A stretch of DNA of 64,000 nt from Platynereis dumerilii. Taxonomy: Eukaryota; Annelida; Polychaeta; Phyllodocida; Nereididae. The number at the start of each line of letters is the position of its first letter. The stretch's first letter is position 1. The stretch lies in contig JAPTHN010000001.1 of NCBI GenBank assembly GCA_026936325.1, positions 72,534,380-72,598,379 on the forward strand, given 5' to 3'. This document shows positions 19,119-30,112 of the stretch, piece after piece. The translations under genes were made by a program, and so were the position numbers. A model generated the notes under the pieces. The model saw only the letters and a list, made by a program, of their open reading frames with translations, had not been told where the DNA came from and made no database searches.

Positions 19119-21050
19119 CTTCCTTGTCCTCATTCTTGTACTGGTATGCCAGGGTACCCTACTATTGTGGAGGTATTCTACTGGGTGCCCTCCTTGTTCT
19201 CATTCTTGTGTTTGATATGCCAGGGCATCCCACTGGTATGGGAGTATCCTAATGTGTGTCCTTCTCTTTCTGGTATGCCAGGGTATCCCACTTGGTATCA
19301 TCCTTGTCCTCGTGATCCTTGCACTGGTAGGCCAGGGTATGCAACTGGTATGGTGCTATGCTATTGGGTGCCCTCCTTGTCCTCATTTTTGTATTGGTAT
19401 CCTGGGGTAGGGGTGAGTGGGGCACCATGAGCCACACGGCACCATGAGCCATGGCGTGATAGAACTGCTCGATAGGAAGACCATATATTCCTTTATTAGC
19501 GTAGAGTTAGCTAGGGTAGCAATCATAATCTTTCTTTTCAATGTGGGACGAAGAATTTAAAAAAATACTTTCGATTAGTGAAAAGTAAAATATTGAGCGT
19601 TGGAACAGTTTCTTCTGGAATTTTACTATTTCTGGCATCTTCATAAAACATAGTCTTCTTAGAGAAGGTGAGGCATGTGCCAGGATGATGTCGTAACATT
19701 GATACTATTATGAACTGGAAAATGGTGATATGCACTCATAGATGATATTTACGAATAGGGCAACATGAGGCACTTGTAGATGGGGCGGCATGAGCCAGTT
19801 TCAATAATGCTTTAATGTACCTCCTTCTTGCAATTAAAGCTGAATAGTAGCAACAACTCTACTGTTGTAAGTCCAGAAGTATAGTGCAAGACATCAGCAG
19901 CTGTGGGTATCCCATGTACTGATTAGGGATTATCCCTTTCGGTGTCCTTGTTGTCATCATTCTTGAACTGGTATGCAAGGGTATCCCACTGGTATGGGGG
20001 TATCTCACAGGTTGCCCTCCTTGACCTCATTCCTCTGTGGGTATGCCAGTGCATCCTACTGCTGAGAAGGTGTCCTCCATTGTACTGATACACAGTGGTT
20101 ATTCTATTGGTAATATCCCACTTGTCCCCTTTCTTGTATAGGTATGCCAGGGTATCCCACTGGTATTCTTATTCTTATTCTGATATGTGGGGGTTATCCC
20201 ATTGGTATGGAGGCTTCCAACTGGGTGCCCTCCTTGTTCCCATTGTTGTACGGGTATGCCATGCAGGTTGTCCTTCTGGTAAGAGGGTATCTCACTGAGT
20301 GTCCTCCATTGTATGGAAGTATCCCACTAAGTGTCCTCCTTTTCCTTATTCTTGTACCACAAGGAGGTTACCATCTAGTGGGATACCCCAATACCAGTGG
20401 ATAGCCTGGCATACCAATACAAGATTGAGGAAAAGGAGGCCACTGAGTGGTACACCCCAATACAAACATAAGGAGACCCTGGCACACCAACATAAGGATA
20501 CCCTGGCATACCAACATAAGGATACCCTGGCATACCAACATAAGCATGGGATATACTGGCTTATCCAGTACAAGAATGAAGACAAGGAGGATACCGAGTT
20601 GGATACCTTAATATCCGTGGGATACCCTGGCAAACCAATACAAGAATTAGGACAAGGAGGACACCCAGCGCCACACATCCATAGCAGTGGGATGCCTATC
20701 AGTATAAGAATGAGGAAATGGAGGGCACAAGTAAGATGCCCCAGTACCATTGGGATACCCTGATATACCCATACAAGAAAGGGACAAGGAGGGCACCCAG
20801 TGGGATACCCCATACAATGGAGGACACTCAGTGGGATACCTTCTCACCAGTAGAATACTCTGGCATACCCATAGAGGTTAAGGAGGGCAACCTGTGAGAC
20901 ACCCCTATACCAGAGGGATACTCTTTCATACCAGTACAAGAATGAGGACAAGGAGGGCACCAAGTGGTATACCTCTAAAACCAGTGGGATATCCTGGCCT
21001 ACCAGCATTAGAATGATCCCGAGGACAAGGAGGATACCCAGTAGGAAACA
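19119..21050. repeat. palindromic minisatellite core
   Basis: Left half: tandem units built on ATGCCAGGGTATCCCACTGG and GCCCTCCTTGTCCTCATTCT. Right half: the same units on the other strand (GATACCCTGGCATACC, AGAATGAGGACAAGGAGG). The polarity switches near 20345. The left half is interrupted at about 19405-19800 by sequence carrying repeated GGCACCATGAGCCA motifs, perhaps another small insertion. Confidence 0.85.
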
Positions 21051-22119
21051 ATCAAACTTTTAGATTAGGCCCCAAATATAAGCTGGCTCTGTATTGGAAA
21101 GGGCCCTTCCACTTAACCTACTCTTAATTGACCTTGACACAATGGCTTCCCATTTGTCATACAAAAAAATGTCCATGATTGTCACCACTGCCGGATATTC
21201 CAGTATCTGTTTTGTTGGTGACACATCTTGCAGCTCGATGTAGCAATGATCCAATCATAGCTTTGTGGACTCCAAATTGATCTGTACATATCATACAGGG
21301 GAATGTCTCACACTGATGTTGAAAGTTTTGGTTTTTGAAATTGTCATCACCAATGTAAGTATTTGTTATCAAGAAGCCAAGATTTATCATGACTTAGTTT
21401 GCATTGCACGTGATACATTTGTTCAATTTAGGCACTGGATCGTAATGCTGAAATATTTTGATGCTGTAGCTAGTATTGTCCTTTAACAGCTTAAATATTC
21501 TATAATCATAAATCATAAACTTTTCAATCAACTCTCCACTCTTCACTCTACCATTCTGATTGTCCCAGAAAGGTATAAACTATGCTGTTTTATGACAATC
21601 AGTTCAGAAGTGGCTTAAGGAAAATATGATGACAGTGCAACCAAAGTCGGTTTGGAAATGATTCTCAAATATTCAGACCAATTTGACTTATAGTCTTATA
21701 CTAACAGTGCACTAAATATGTTGGTATCATTCTAAATAAACACTTTAGTGTTTCCTTTTAAAGGTGGTCATAGAATAGCTTGTATAAATAAAAACCTCTG
21801 TGTTTTCTTTTAAATTTGGTCATTGCCTTTTGCCTCTAGATCTGAATTGGCTTTTCTGGCATACAGGGAATGTACACTTCGTTTTTAACAGAAACACTGA
21901 GTATTTTTGCCTAATTTTCTGGATATATGACCTTCGGATTGGATTTATCACAAAATAGACCTTTGAAAACAATTCCACAACCTGAATTACCCAAAAAAAG
22001 TGGTATCACATGCCTATTCATGACAAGTAGTGCAGAATTTAGAGATTTTTGCCAAAATTAGGCTGATCTCGACTCTGATCCAAGATGGTCACTCTACAGA
22101 CAATTTTGGACAATAACTG
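21050..22119. repeat. right arm of giant palindrome
   Basis: Inverted partner of 16766-16836 plus 17843-18945. It lacks the MITE present in the left arm and so records the pre-insertion state. Confidence 0.85.
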
Positions 22120-24337
22120 ACACTGAGAACATGAAAATCAGTTTTACAGACATTATTAGGATTCCCAAGACCTATTCAATGAAAGATGTTTTTTAAAGCA
22201 GAGGAAAACAGTTGAAAATGAGTTGCATATATCCTGACTTTGACATATTGTATTGCTTCATGATCAACATGCTGCACGTAGCTGTATTGATGGGGTTTAA
22301 GTGGCTGCATTACTAGTATAAATACCAAATTAACCATTGAAGAGATCATTTTAGTGCTTCTAGGCATCCACTTGTCCATGGAAAAACTATTAACAGTGGT
22401 GGAAAACAATATGTGATCACGGGCTTGGAGAATTGCACCCAGAATTAATTTCTCGGAAATTGGCTGAGTTAAGGGGTAGGGCTGACTTTTATCAACGTAT
22501 GAATCAATAACCAAAAAATTAAAATCTTCAGCTAGAAACAGTTATTGTTATAAGTTTTTTGACTTTGTGGGGCAGTTTTCTGCCAAATATGAACCAGATC
22601 CACCAAGAAACAAAAAAGTTACAGCCATTTGAACTTTCAGCACCACGTGAAATAAAAATCTCTTGAAGGCCTTTTTTGGCCGAAAACAGCATTTTATAGA
22701 AATCCAGTATCAGCAAATATCTACTATGTTACATAAAATATACAGAAATATTATTTGTGAAAAATCTGGACACAACATGGTCACAAAAAGCATTAAATAA
22801 CACTTTTATAGGCAAAAAAACAGTTTCTCATGATTTTTCAGAGAATCGTCGAGCCTTCATCCTATTTTCACCCATTTTGGCCAAAAAATTCATTTGCAGC
22901 TCGGGATCCCTGACCAAAATTATGCGTTTTGACCTGCTTTATCACCTCAGATGCCCAAAAGAATTCTAACATTCCGGTAAATAGTTTGTCCCTATTTGGC
23001 CTATAACATGCCCACTAAGGTCTCTAGCACCCATTATTTTTGAGATAATGCATTTTGGTCAATCAAATACAGAATATGTGTGTCATTAGCATCATGCCTA
23101 TAACTTGAAATCCGCACCACTTAGAGCTGAAGAATGTATTACCAACGTATGGGAAAGTGGCTATTCTGCAAACATTGAGCTATATTTCAGGTCTCTACGA
23201 CCAATACTTATTAAGATAGAACATTTTGTTTAACTAGAAATTTACAAAACTGAAACAAAAATATTCTTTTCACCAACAGGTCGGATTCTGAATAACAAAG
23301 ATGATCTCCACTACCCCTCCAGTGCCCAATGTCTTTGCTGAACCATATTTCAGGTGCTAGACAATGGTAAAATGTCACAGACACCCTGTATTTGATTAGT
23401 AATCTCAGAAAAGCGTCAAAATTCATACTAAGCATGTCAGATGCAAGGAAAATGCAAAAATTCGGTGTAATATTTTGTTAAAACATTAATTGATAATATA
23501 TATTGAACACAATTTCAACTCCTGTCATCTGCAACAGAATTTTAGTGAGGTAAAGGAAAGAAGCCATTTATTGTTGTGATGCTAATGATGGCGTGATGCT
23601 AATGATAATTAAGATAAAAATCTTTGTAGGGACCAGTGCAAAACTGGCAATCTGGCAATTTGTGCATGCAATGATCTTTGGAACACCAGAAGCATGTTCA
23701 TATTGATTCTGGTCCAGAAATATGCAGTCAAAATAGAGCAGCAAGGCATTTGCTAATGACAAATTAAGATAGGACAACCGACATGCCAACAGAAATACTC
23801 AAATATTTTGGTTTGCATAAATGATACAGAGCTACAGATAGCGCAGTTATTTTCTTGGGTTCTCAGACAACGTCACGCACAAGGTTTTCTCACAGAATGT
23901 GCGTCCCTTTCATTTTTATTAAGAAACCAAACTGTTGTGATGCTAATGACGCAATATTGGAGACATTGACACAACAACCTCCTGCTCTTATACAGGATAT
24001 TATTTCAGAAATTGGAAACTATATTTTAGAAGAGTGATAGTCAAGGCTGCATGTATGGAAGGGTTTAATTGAATCAGGATCCTGTACAAGTTTTTGTGGT
24101 GCAATCTTTCAAAGAAAATGTTGGTGGAGACAGGCCATTTTCAGGGGGGTTGGCCACTTCAATGCTATTTTTAGAAGGAAATAAAAATAACCTTCCACAT
24201 ATTTTTGTGTCAGAAGTTTTGCTGATATCCTTGTCTATGACAAATGACATCAAGAAGTCCTGCGTGTGCCGTTCCGTCATCATGAATTATTGTTAAACAC
24301 CGGAGACAAGAATTTCAGACTTACCAAATTTTGACCC
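22120..24337. other. right part of the 7.9 kb insertion, no gene seen
   Basis: AT-rich DNA with only short open frames. A partial direct repeat of 16660-16740 lies near 23100-23190 (ACCACTTAGAGCTGAAGAAT against ACCACTTAGGGCTAAATAAT). GATGCTAATGATG-type motifs recur near 23578-23610 and 23936-23950. I see no recognisable coding region or RNA gene. Confidence 0.5.
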
Positions 24338-24341
24338 AGGT

Positions 24342-24849
24342 ATGAAATAGCGGTCGAGTTGTGGCCTTCAATTATCTCCATTTGCACGCTGCCCTGCCAT
24401 CTGCCATCTGCTTGCCAGGGTTTCAAAAGGCACAACTAGACCATAAGGCCATATATATCATATTTGTGCACCAAACTTTGTCCATGCACATGCAATAGGT
24501 CTTAGCGGAAAATTAAAAAAAAATATATTTCTATATTTTTTCTAATTTTTTCAAAAAGTATAGAATATCTATCAATGAGACCATCAAAAGGCACAAGCAG
24601 ACCATGAATGCCACATCTATATAACATTTCATCCATGCACATGCACTACAGTTACTGAGTTTTAGCCTGGAATTAAAAAAAACAACAAAATGTTATATAA
24701 AGTATGAAATATCTATCCATCAGACCATCAAAAGGCTTATATGTGTCACGAATTCATCAATGTACTTTCTATGGTGGATGACTCGCTGAGTTCTGGCCCG
24801 GAAACGTTCTATCTGCTCGGAAACGATCTATCCTTCGTTTGCTGAAGGG
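24342..24849 (+). mobile_element. family-X repeat, copy A, right fragment
   Basis: Continues the copy begun at 16356. It holds about two to three internal units with CAAAAGGCACAACTAGACCA and CATGCACATGCAATAGG, then GGAAACGATCTATCC and the end TTCGTTTGCTGAAGGG. Without the 7.9 kb insertion copy A would be about 600 bp, shorter than copies B and C because it has fewer internal units. Confidence 0.8.
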
Positions 24850-25985
24850 AACAAGTTGATTTCCATCAATAATTACCAATTTTCATGTTATTGTGATTTC
24901 AAATTATTAAAGACGATCGAGGACCTGGTATAAAAGGAGGGTAGGTGGAAACCATGGTCATTCTGTGTCCAAACTCCAAACAGTCAACATCTCTCATTCC
25001 TCTTCACAAACAATGGAATTCAATGATATATATCAAATCTATTTAAATAATTTTCATATATTTCGTTTCATTGTACAACTTCACACAATTAGTGCTATTT
25101 CTGGTGTTTCAAAGTTCATATTTCTTAAGAAATTAAGGGAAATATGTAATTAGCATTCACCATCACTATGGTGAATGGTCTTGATTTTGGTCATATTATT
25201 TTTCTTCCCTTTTTTTCTGAATTTCAAGCTGAAATTAAGTAGATAGGTAGTCCTGGATGAGAAAATAAATTTTGCAAAATATTTTTGACCTTGACTTATT
25301 TTCAAAGTTACAGGTCACCTCAAAGTGGCCATTTGTGGAGGTCTATCTCCTGAACTAATAAAGATAGAAACACAAGATCTTCACTGGTAAGTTACTAGTC
25401 AGTCACTTGATCCAGATCAGTCATAAAATTTTCTATTTTTGAAAAAGGGGTAATTACTGTGACCCCTTTTAATGAAAACCCTTTTGCGCACGGTTCTGGA
25501 GAAACCGTCGGCAGGAATTTCGTAAAATTCTAGGACAAGGTGCTCTATAGGAATATCCAGTGCGGAAAGGAAGATAGTTGAGATCCTGTATGTGGTTACT
25601 GAGATATTTGATTTTAAAAATTAGAATATTCTGCCCAAAAGTGAAAATATTTTTTAACTTTGCTTTGAATGAAGACAACTCAATGAAACTTAGCACATAT
25701 ATAGTCCTATGATAGACGAATATTTTCCTTCAACATCCATGACCTTGACATCAAGGTCAAGGTCAATGAAAGTGAATGGATAGGTACATTTTCACGTCGT
25801 TTTTGTCATTTTTCAAGCATGGTTGTTCAATTGTAGTCTAGCATTTCCAATCAAGAGTAACTTGAGAGATCTAAAAATTATTTGACCTTGGAATAAGTTC
25901 ATCACATGTCAAGGTCATCACAAGTCAAAGAGAGGAAAAGTGAAGAAATTAGTAAAGTGCAAAGTAGAGTAAATTAAAGAATGAA
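24850..25985. other. intergenic DNA, no gene seen
   Basis: No recognisable coding sequence. Motifs such as CAAGGTCAAGGTCA near 25750-25765 and TGACCTTGA recur, but I cannot tie them to a gene. Confidence 0.5.
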
Positions 25986-26445
25986 TCAAGTCAATTTGAA
26001 GTCAATATGAATATCAATATGAATGTTAATGTGAAGACAATGTGAAGTCAATATGAATGTAAATATGAAGTCAACTTGAATGTCAACATCAAATTGAATG
26101 TCAAAATGAATGTCAAAATGAAGGACAGTGTCAATATCAGTGTCAATATCAGTGTCAATATCAGTGTTAATATAAATGTCAGTATGAATGTCAATATGTA
26201 TTTTAATATGAATGTCAATACAACCAACAATATGGATGTCAATATGAATGCAATTTTTAGTTAATACGAACGCCAATATGAATGCCAATATGAATGCCAA
26301 TATGAATGTCAATATGGATGTCAGTATGAATGTCAATAGGAATGTCAATATGAAGTCAATTTGAAGTCAATATAGAAAGTCAGTATGACGTCAAAATTAA
26401 GTCAATATGAATGTCAATATGAAGAGTGTCAATTTGATAGTCAAG
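25986..26445. repeat. 12-bp minisatellite (AATATGAATGTC)n
   Basis: About 460 bases of degenerate tandem AATATGAATGTC units, with variants AATATGAAGTC, AATATCAGTGTC and AATATGAATGCC. The Ile/Asp/Thr-rich open frames on both strands follow from the repeat period, which is a multiple of three, and are not evidence for a protein. Confidence 0.9.
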
Positions 26446-27572
26446 TAAATTATGCGAATTGGTGAATGCTCATTACTGGTTCGCCAGTAATATTGATGTC
26501 TAGTTAATACTGATTTTGTCTTGTAACTTTGATTGACCATGACAGTTACCAGGTCATCTTTCAATCTGATTGGTCAGAAATAAGATAACTTTATGACCCC
26601 CAAAATATCAAACGTTCTATAGAGCTCTGAAGTTAAGTATAGCATTGCTGCATTGGAATAATTATGCAATTTCTACCCCTATTCTAATTGGCTAATATCA
26701 TTTTCAGGAAACCAATCAGCTCTCTTGATCAATTAAGATTTTATGACCCCCATCTCCTGATATGGAATAGGCAACAAATTGACAACCGGTCGGTTTTTTG
26801 GAACCTCTGGACCCTCGTTCTTTAACTGCAGAATCTAAATAAGTGATTTTTTTTTCGACTGAAAAACAAATCTGTGGTATTTTTAAAAAACAATTGATTA
26901 ACTGAGGTATAAAATATGTGTCCCTCATTTTCAAATAAACTCTAGTTTTGCAGTATAAAATCAGTTAACTGAAAGAATTATATTTTTACCCAATTCCCCA
27001 GTTTGCTGGAAGTTTCATGAGGTGTGTGGCCTAATATTAATCCAGAAACAATTTCCAATTAACTGACCTTTCTTCTTGCAGCATATATGCCATTTTAAAA
27101 GATATAACCTTAGATGGTCAGTTACTTTAAAGTTATCTCATGTAATAGAATTATTCAATTGGAATTTTGTATTATTTTATCTATTTTAATATATTAATTA
27201 CTTGATCCATTTTGATGGATAGCACAATAAGAGAATTTGTCTGATTTTCATGTGAATAAAAGATGTCAGCAGAGCACAACATCTGTGGTTAGCTCCACCT
27301 ACTGATAACTCAGTTCAAGTTGTTTAGTAATAAAAGAATCGCATATAATCTTCCATCCATTGTATATAATGTGGTTAACAGATATAGCCTCTTGAATCTT
27401 TGTGAGGTACTTTCAAGTGAGTATCTTCCAGTTTGAGGGATGCTTTAGCCGCAGCTTAAAGTTGAATCCACCACTTGGCAAGAAATCTAAAATCCATGAT
27501 ATACTCATGAAACTTTCCCAAAAAGTTCTTCAAAAAGAATGCCTTCCAACATAAAAAAACAATAGGCGGGCT
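26446..27572. other. intergenic DNA, no gene seen
   Basis: AT-rich sequence without recognisable genes. Pairs of similar phrases (GATTTTATGACCCCC near 26725 and AACTTTATGACCCCC near 26590) suggest a degraded dispersed repeat. Confidence 0.45.
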
Positions 27573-28601
27573 ATCCAACATAATTTTCGAACTATGATCT
27601 TTTCAAAATCTTATGTCATTACATTAAAACATACAGTAAAATACTAAAAAAGTGTGGGATTTAAAAAGAAAAGCAGCGTCACTCGAACAATATCCAATTT
27701 TAGTGACTACTGGAGCCTTTTTGGGCCTACGCCCTACAGTTACTGCAAATTCACTTAGTGAGAAAAGCAGTCAAAGAAACTCATACTATCTACGTAGCTT
27801 TTTCAGCTTGCCGGATTGGTCTATTAGCAAATCAAACGTCCTCCAAATCCTTAAGTTTGACATAGTCAGGAATAAAAAACGTAGTATTCTGCTTCAGTGA
27901 GCAGCTGAGCTTGGATAGTAAATCAGATTAGCAGGAAAACACTGACAATCCCTATCCCCCAGATACATCACTGGCTTTGAAGAACGTTTCTATTCTATTC
28001 AAATTAGATTTATGCTACGTAATTCAGTCCCTCAACCAATCACATGAACTGTATTTGCAATGTTTCACCATTATTCAACAGAAACTCATACTTCTTGAAA
28101 TTGCAGTAAAGAAATCTAAAAAAAGGACCTCTACCGCACTGCATGCACTATCATTTTTTGCTGTAGCACTAGCAACCAAGAGGGTATATATTTTTACATT
28201 CTCTTTGCAAAAATGGATTACGTCCATTAAACATCTCTCGAATGTGGCAGAAGGTTGCAATGCAGTAAATTAGCAACATTTCAATGTTTGATGATGAAAA
28301 TCTGACCAGAATCAGCGGAATTAGCTGGGTCTTTTATCATCAGTCTTGCAACTTATCACAATCAGTTTTCTTTTAAAGTTCAATGACAAGTCGATAACAT
28401 TTAAGCCTAAGTCTTAACCAACTTCTTACAGTCTGGTGAAAATGAGAACTGCATGCTGCTGCCACCTGGCACAAAAGTTGATTTTGTATGCCACAGCATT
28501 GCTGTCCCAAGAAATAGTTCCAATTTCAGTGCACATTCACAAAATTTCTAAAAAAGTTTTGGACAAGATATCTCAAGACTTAAAAAAAAAATTACACTCA
28601 A
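27573..28601. repeat. tandem duplication, copy 1 (contains a 364 bp MITE)
   Basis: Starts TCCAACATAATTTTCGAACT and is repeated from 28602 at about 95% identity by eye. Copy 1 ends with a 50-base tail (AGTTTTGGACAAGATATCTC onward) that copy 2 lacks. Copy 1 contains an extra 364 bases (27743-28106) flanked by TA. A short minus-strand open frame (starting MQPSATFERCLMDVIHFC) exists in both copies; I do not recognise it. Confidence 0.88.
27743..28106. mobile_element. 364 bp MITE with TA target duplication (family M364)
   Basis: TA at 27741-27742 and 28107-28108. Ends CTGCAAATTC and, inverted, CTGCAATTTC. Copy 2 of the duplication has the empty site ACAGTTAAAGAAATC. A second family member lies at about 49940-50287 in opposite orientation, sharing CTACGTAGC, TTTTCAGCT, GTCCTCCAAAT and GCAAATACAGTTCATG. 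Confidence 0.85.
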
Positions 28602-29225
28602 CATCCAACATAATTTTCGAACTATGATCTTTTCAAAATCTTATGTCATTACATTAAAACATACAGTAAAATGCTAAAAAAGTGTGGGATTTAAAACGAA
28701 AAGCAGCGTCACTCGAACAATATCCAATTTTAGTGACTATTGGAGCCTTTTTGGGCCTACGCCCTACAGTTAAAGAAATCTGAAAAAGGACCTCTACCGC
28801 ACTGCATGCACTATCATTTTTTGCTGTAGCACTAGCAACCAAGAGGGTATGTATTTTTACATTGTCTCTGCAAAAATGGATTACGTCCATTAAACATCTC
28901 TCGAATGTGGCAGAAGGTTGCAATGCAGTAAATTAGCAACATTTCAATGTTTGATGATGAAAATCTGACCAGAATTAGTGGAATTAGCTGGGTCTTTTAT
29001 CATCAGTCTTGCAACTTATCACAATCAGTTTTCTTTTAAAGTTCAATGACAAGTCGATAACATTTCAGCCTAAGTCTTAACCAACTGCTTACAGTCTGGT
29101 GAAAATGAGAACTGCATGCTGCTGCCACCTGGCACGAAAGTTGATTTTGTATACATGCTACAGCATTGCTGTCCCAAGAAATAGTTCCAATTTCATTGCA
29201 CATTCACAAAATTTCTATTCAACAC
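28602..29225. repeat. tandem duplication, copy 2 (empty MITE site)
   Basis: Second copy of 27573-28550 without the MITE. It ends at ATTCACAAAATTTCTA near 29217, where copy 1 continues into its 50-base tail. Confidence 0.88.
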
Positions 29226-29388
29226 TGATGTATACCAGAGTCAGACTCGGCAATCACATTCTCTAAGGAAGTAGACAAGGCCATCAGCACACTCAGAAAC
29301 AGCCCTGGTTTCTTCCAGACAAAATTATGTGAGTTCCTCAGACTGAAATGATGTGGACCGCTCACAGGAGCTCGCGGAATAGCACAGT

Positions 29389-29455
29389 GTGTGTGTGTGT
29401 GTTTGTTCTTTACGTCTCATCAGCACCTTGTTGGGCTATTTAGAGACATCCTTGG
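29389..29455 (-). mobile_element. LINE 3' tail, minus orientation
   Basis: The complement reads CTAAATAGCCCAACAAGGTG, then CTGATGAGACGTAAAGAAC and a CA-rich tail. The same tail (CTAAATAGCCAACACTGGTG, then CTGATGGGGCGTAAAACAC and a CTCA tail) ends the truncated LINE at 62840-63202. Its orientation matches LINE-B ORF1 just to the right, so it may be the 3' end of that copy with ORF2 missing. Confidence 0.65.
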
Positions 29456-29960
29456 TTTGTATCAAGAAAGTTAATTCGGTTGGATTGTTTTTGGTAATTA
29501 TTTTGTGTTTCCTGTCTTTGTCTTCAGAATCAGAATCAGAATCAGAATAACTTTTATTTGGTCTTGAATTGAATTCTATAGAAATAATTACAATGTAAAG
29601 GCAACAATTATTCAAGACCAGGACCCACTCTAGGACAAGTCTTTGTCGTTATCATGTTCGTTTGTCTTTGTATTTGTTCTTTTATCACCTGGTTGGCCGT
29701 GAATATCACTGTTTACAGTCAAAATATCAGGGCCTATGATACTGTAAAAAATACCACCCTTCAAGGGCGATATTTTCTAACAATGGTTATGACATCACCA
29801 GCATTTCAGCTGCCTGATGATGTCACAAACCAAACAAGGGCCAGAATAATGGGATTATGACGTCATGTCCATTGTTGCTCCATGGTGACGTCACATTTTT
29901 GTAATGGCAGAAAATAGTCCCTCTTAAAAACTGAAAATTTTAGGTAAAACCAGGTGATAA
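29456..29960. other. region between LINE tail and hairpin; CRE-like motifs
   Basis: Contains a CAGAAT microsatellite (about 29524-29549) and, at 29788-29895, several TGATGTCA and TGACGTCA motifs. No reverse transcriptase is found where LINE-B ORF2 would be expected. Confidence 0.6.
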
Positions 29961-29961
29961 A

Positions 29962-30112
29962 AACAAAACAACCACGCGTCAGGGCACTTCGTACAATATC
30001 ACTCGCTGTTGTGTGAATTAATATCACTCTCGCCCTGCGGGCTCGAGTGATATTAATTCACACAACAGCTCGTGATATTGTTACTCAGTGACCCTGACTT
30101 GGGTTGTTTTGT
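29962..30112. repeat. 150 bp hairpin H1
   Basis: Arms AACAAAACAACC...GTGTGAATTAATATCACT...GCCC and their inverted partner meet around CTCGCCCTGCGGGCTCGAG. About 70 bp per arm with few mismatches. It abuts the LINE-B ORF1 stop codon. Confidence 0.85.

Larger units (their letters stand above)
16447..24337. mobile_element. 7.9 kb non-autonomous insertion with 13-bp TIRs and a giant palindrome
   Basis: Left end GGGTCAAAATTTG, right end CAAATTTTGACCC: a perfect 13-bp inverted repeat, flanked by AGGT on both sides, inside a family-X repeat. The interior has no transposase-like frame. It contains a 1 kb MITE (16837-17842), two inverted arms of about 1.1 kb (16766-16836 plus 17843-18945, and 21050-22119) and a minisatellite core. 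From 22120 to 24337 there is unique-looking AT-rich DNA, including a segment near 23100-23190 that resembles 16660-16740 in the same direction. The size is very large for a non-autonomous element. Superfamily unknown. Confidence 0.75.

Noticed and set aside
19119-20847. Open frames of up to 155 codons in the minisatellite core
   Set aside because: Repeat-derived; they change frame with the unit and carry no domain.
28075-28923. Protein-coding gene from the frame starting MQPSATFERCL, present in both duplication copies
   Set aside because: Its conservation is explained by the recent duplication; there is no recognisable domain, and the two copies diverge upstream.
29962-30112. MicroRNA precursor
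   Set aside because: Arms are far longer and more perfect than usual animal precursors, and similar hairpins recur as repeats; a mobile palindrome is simpler.
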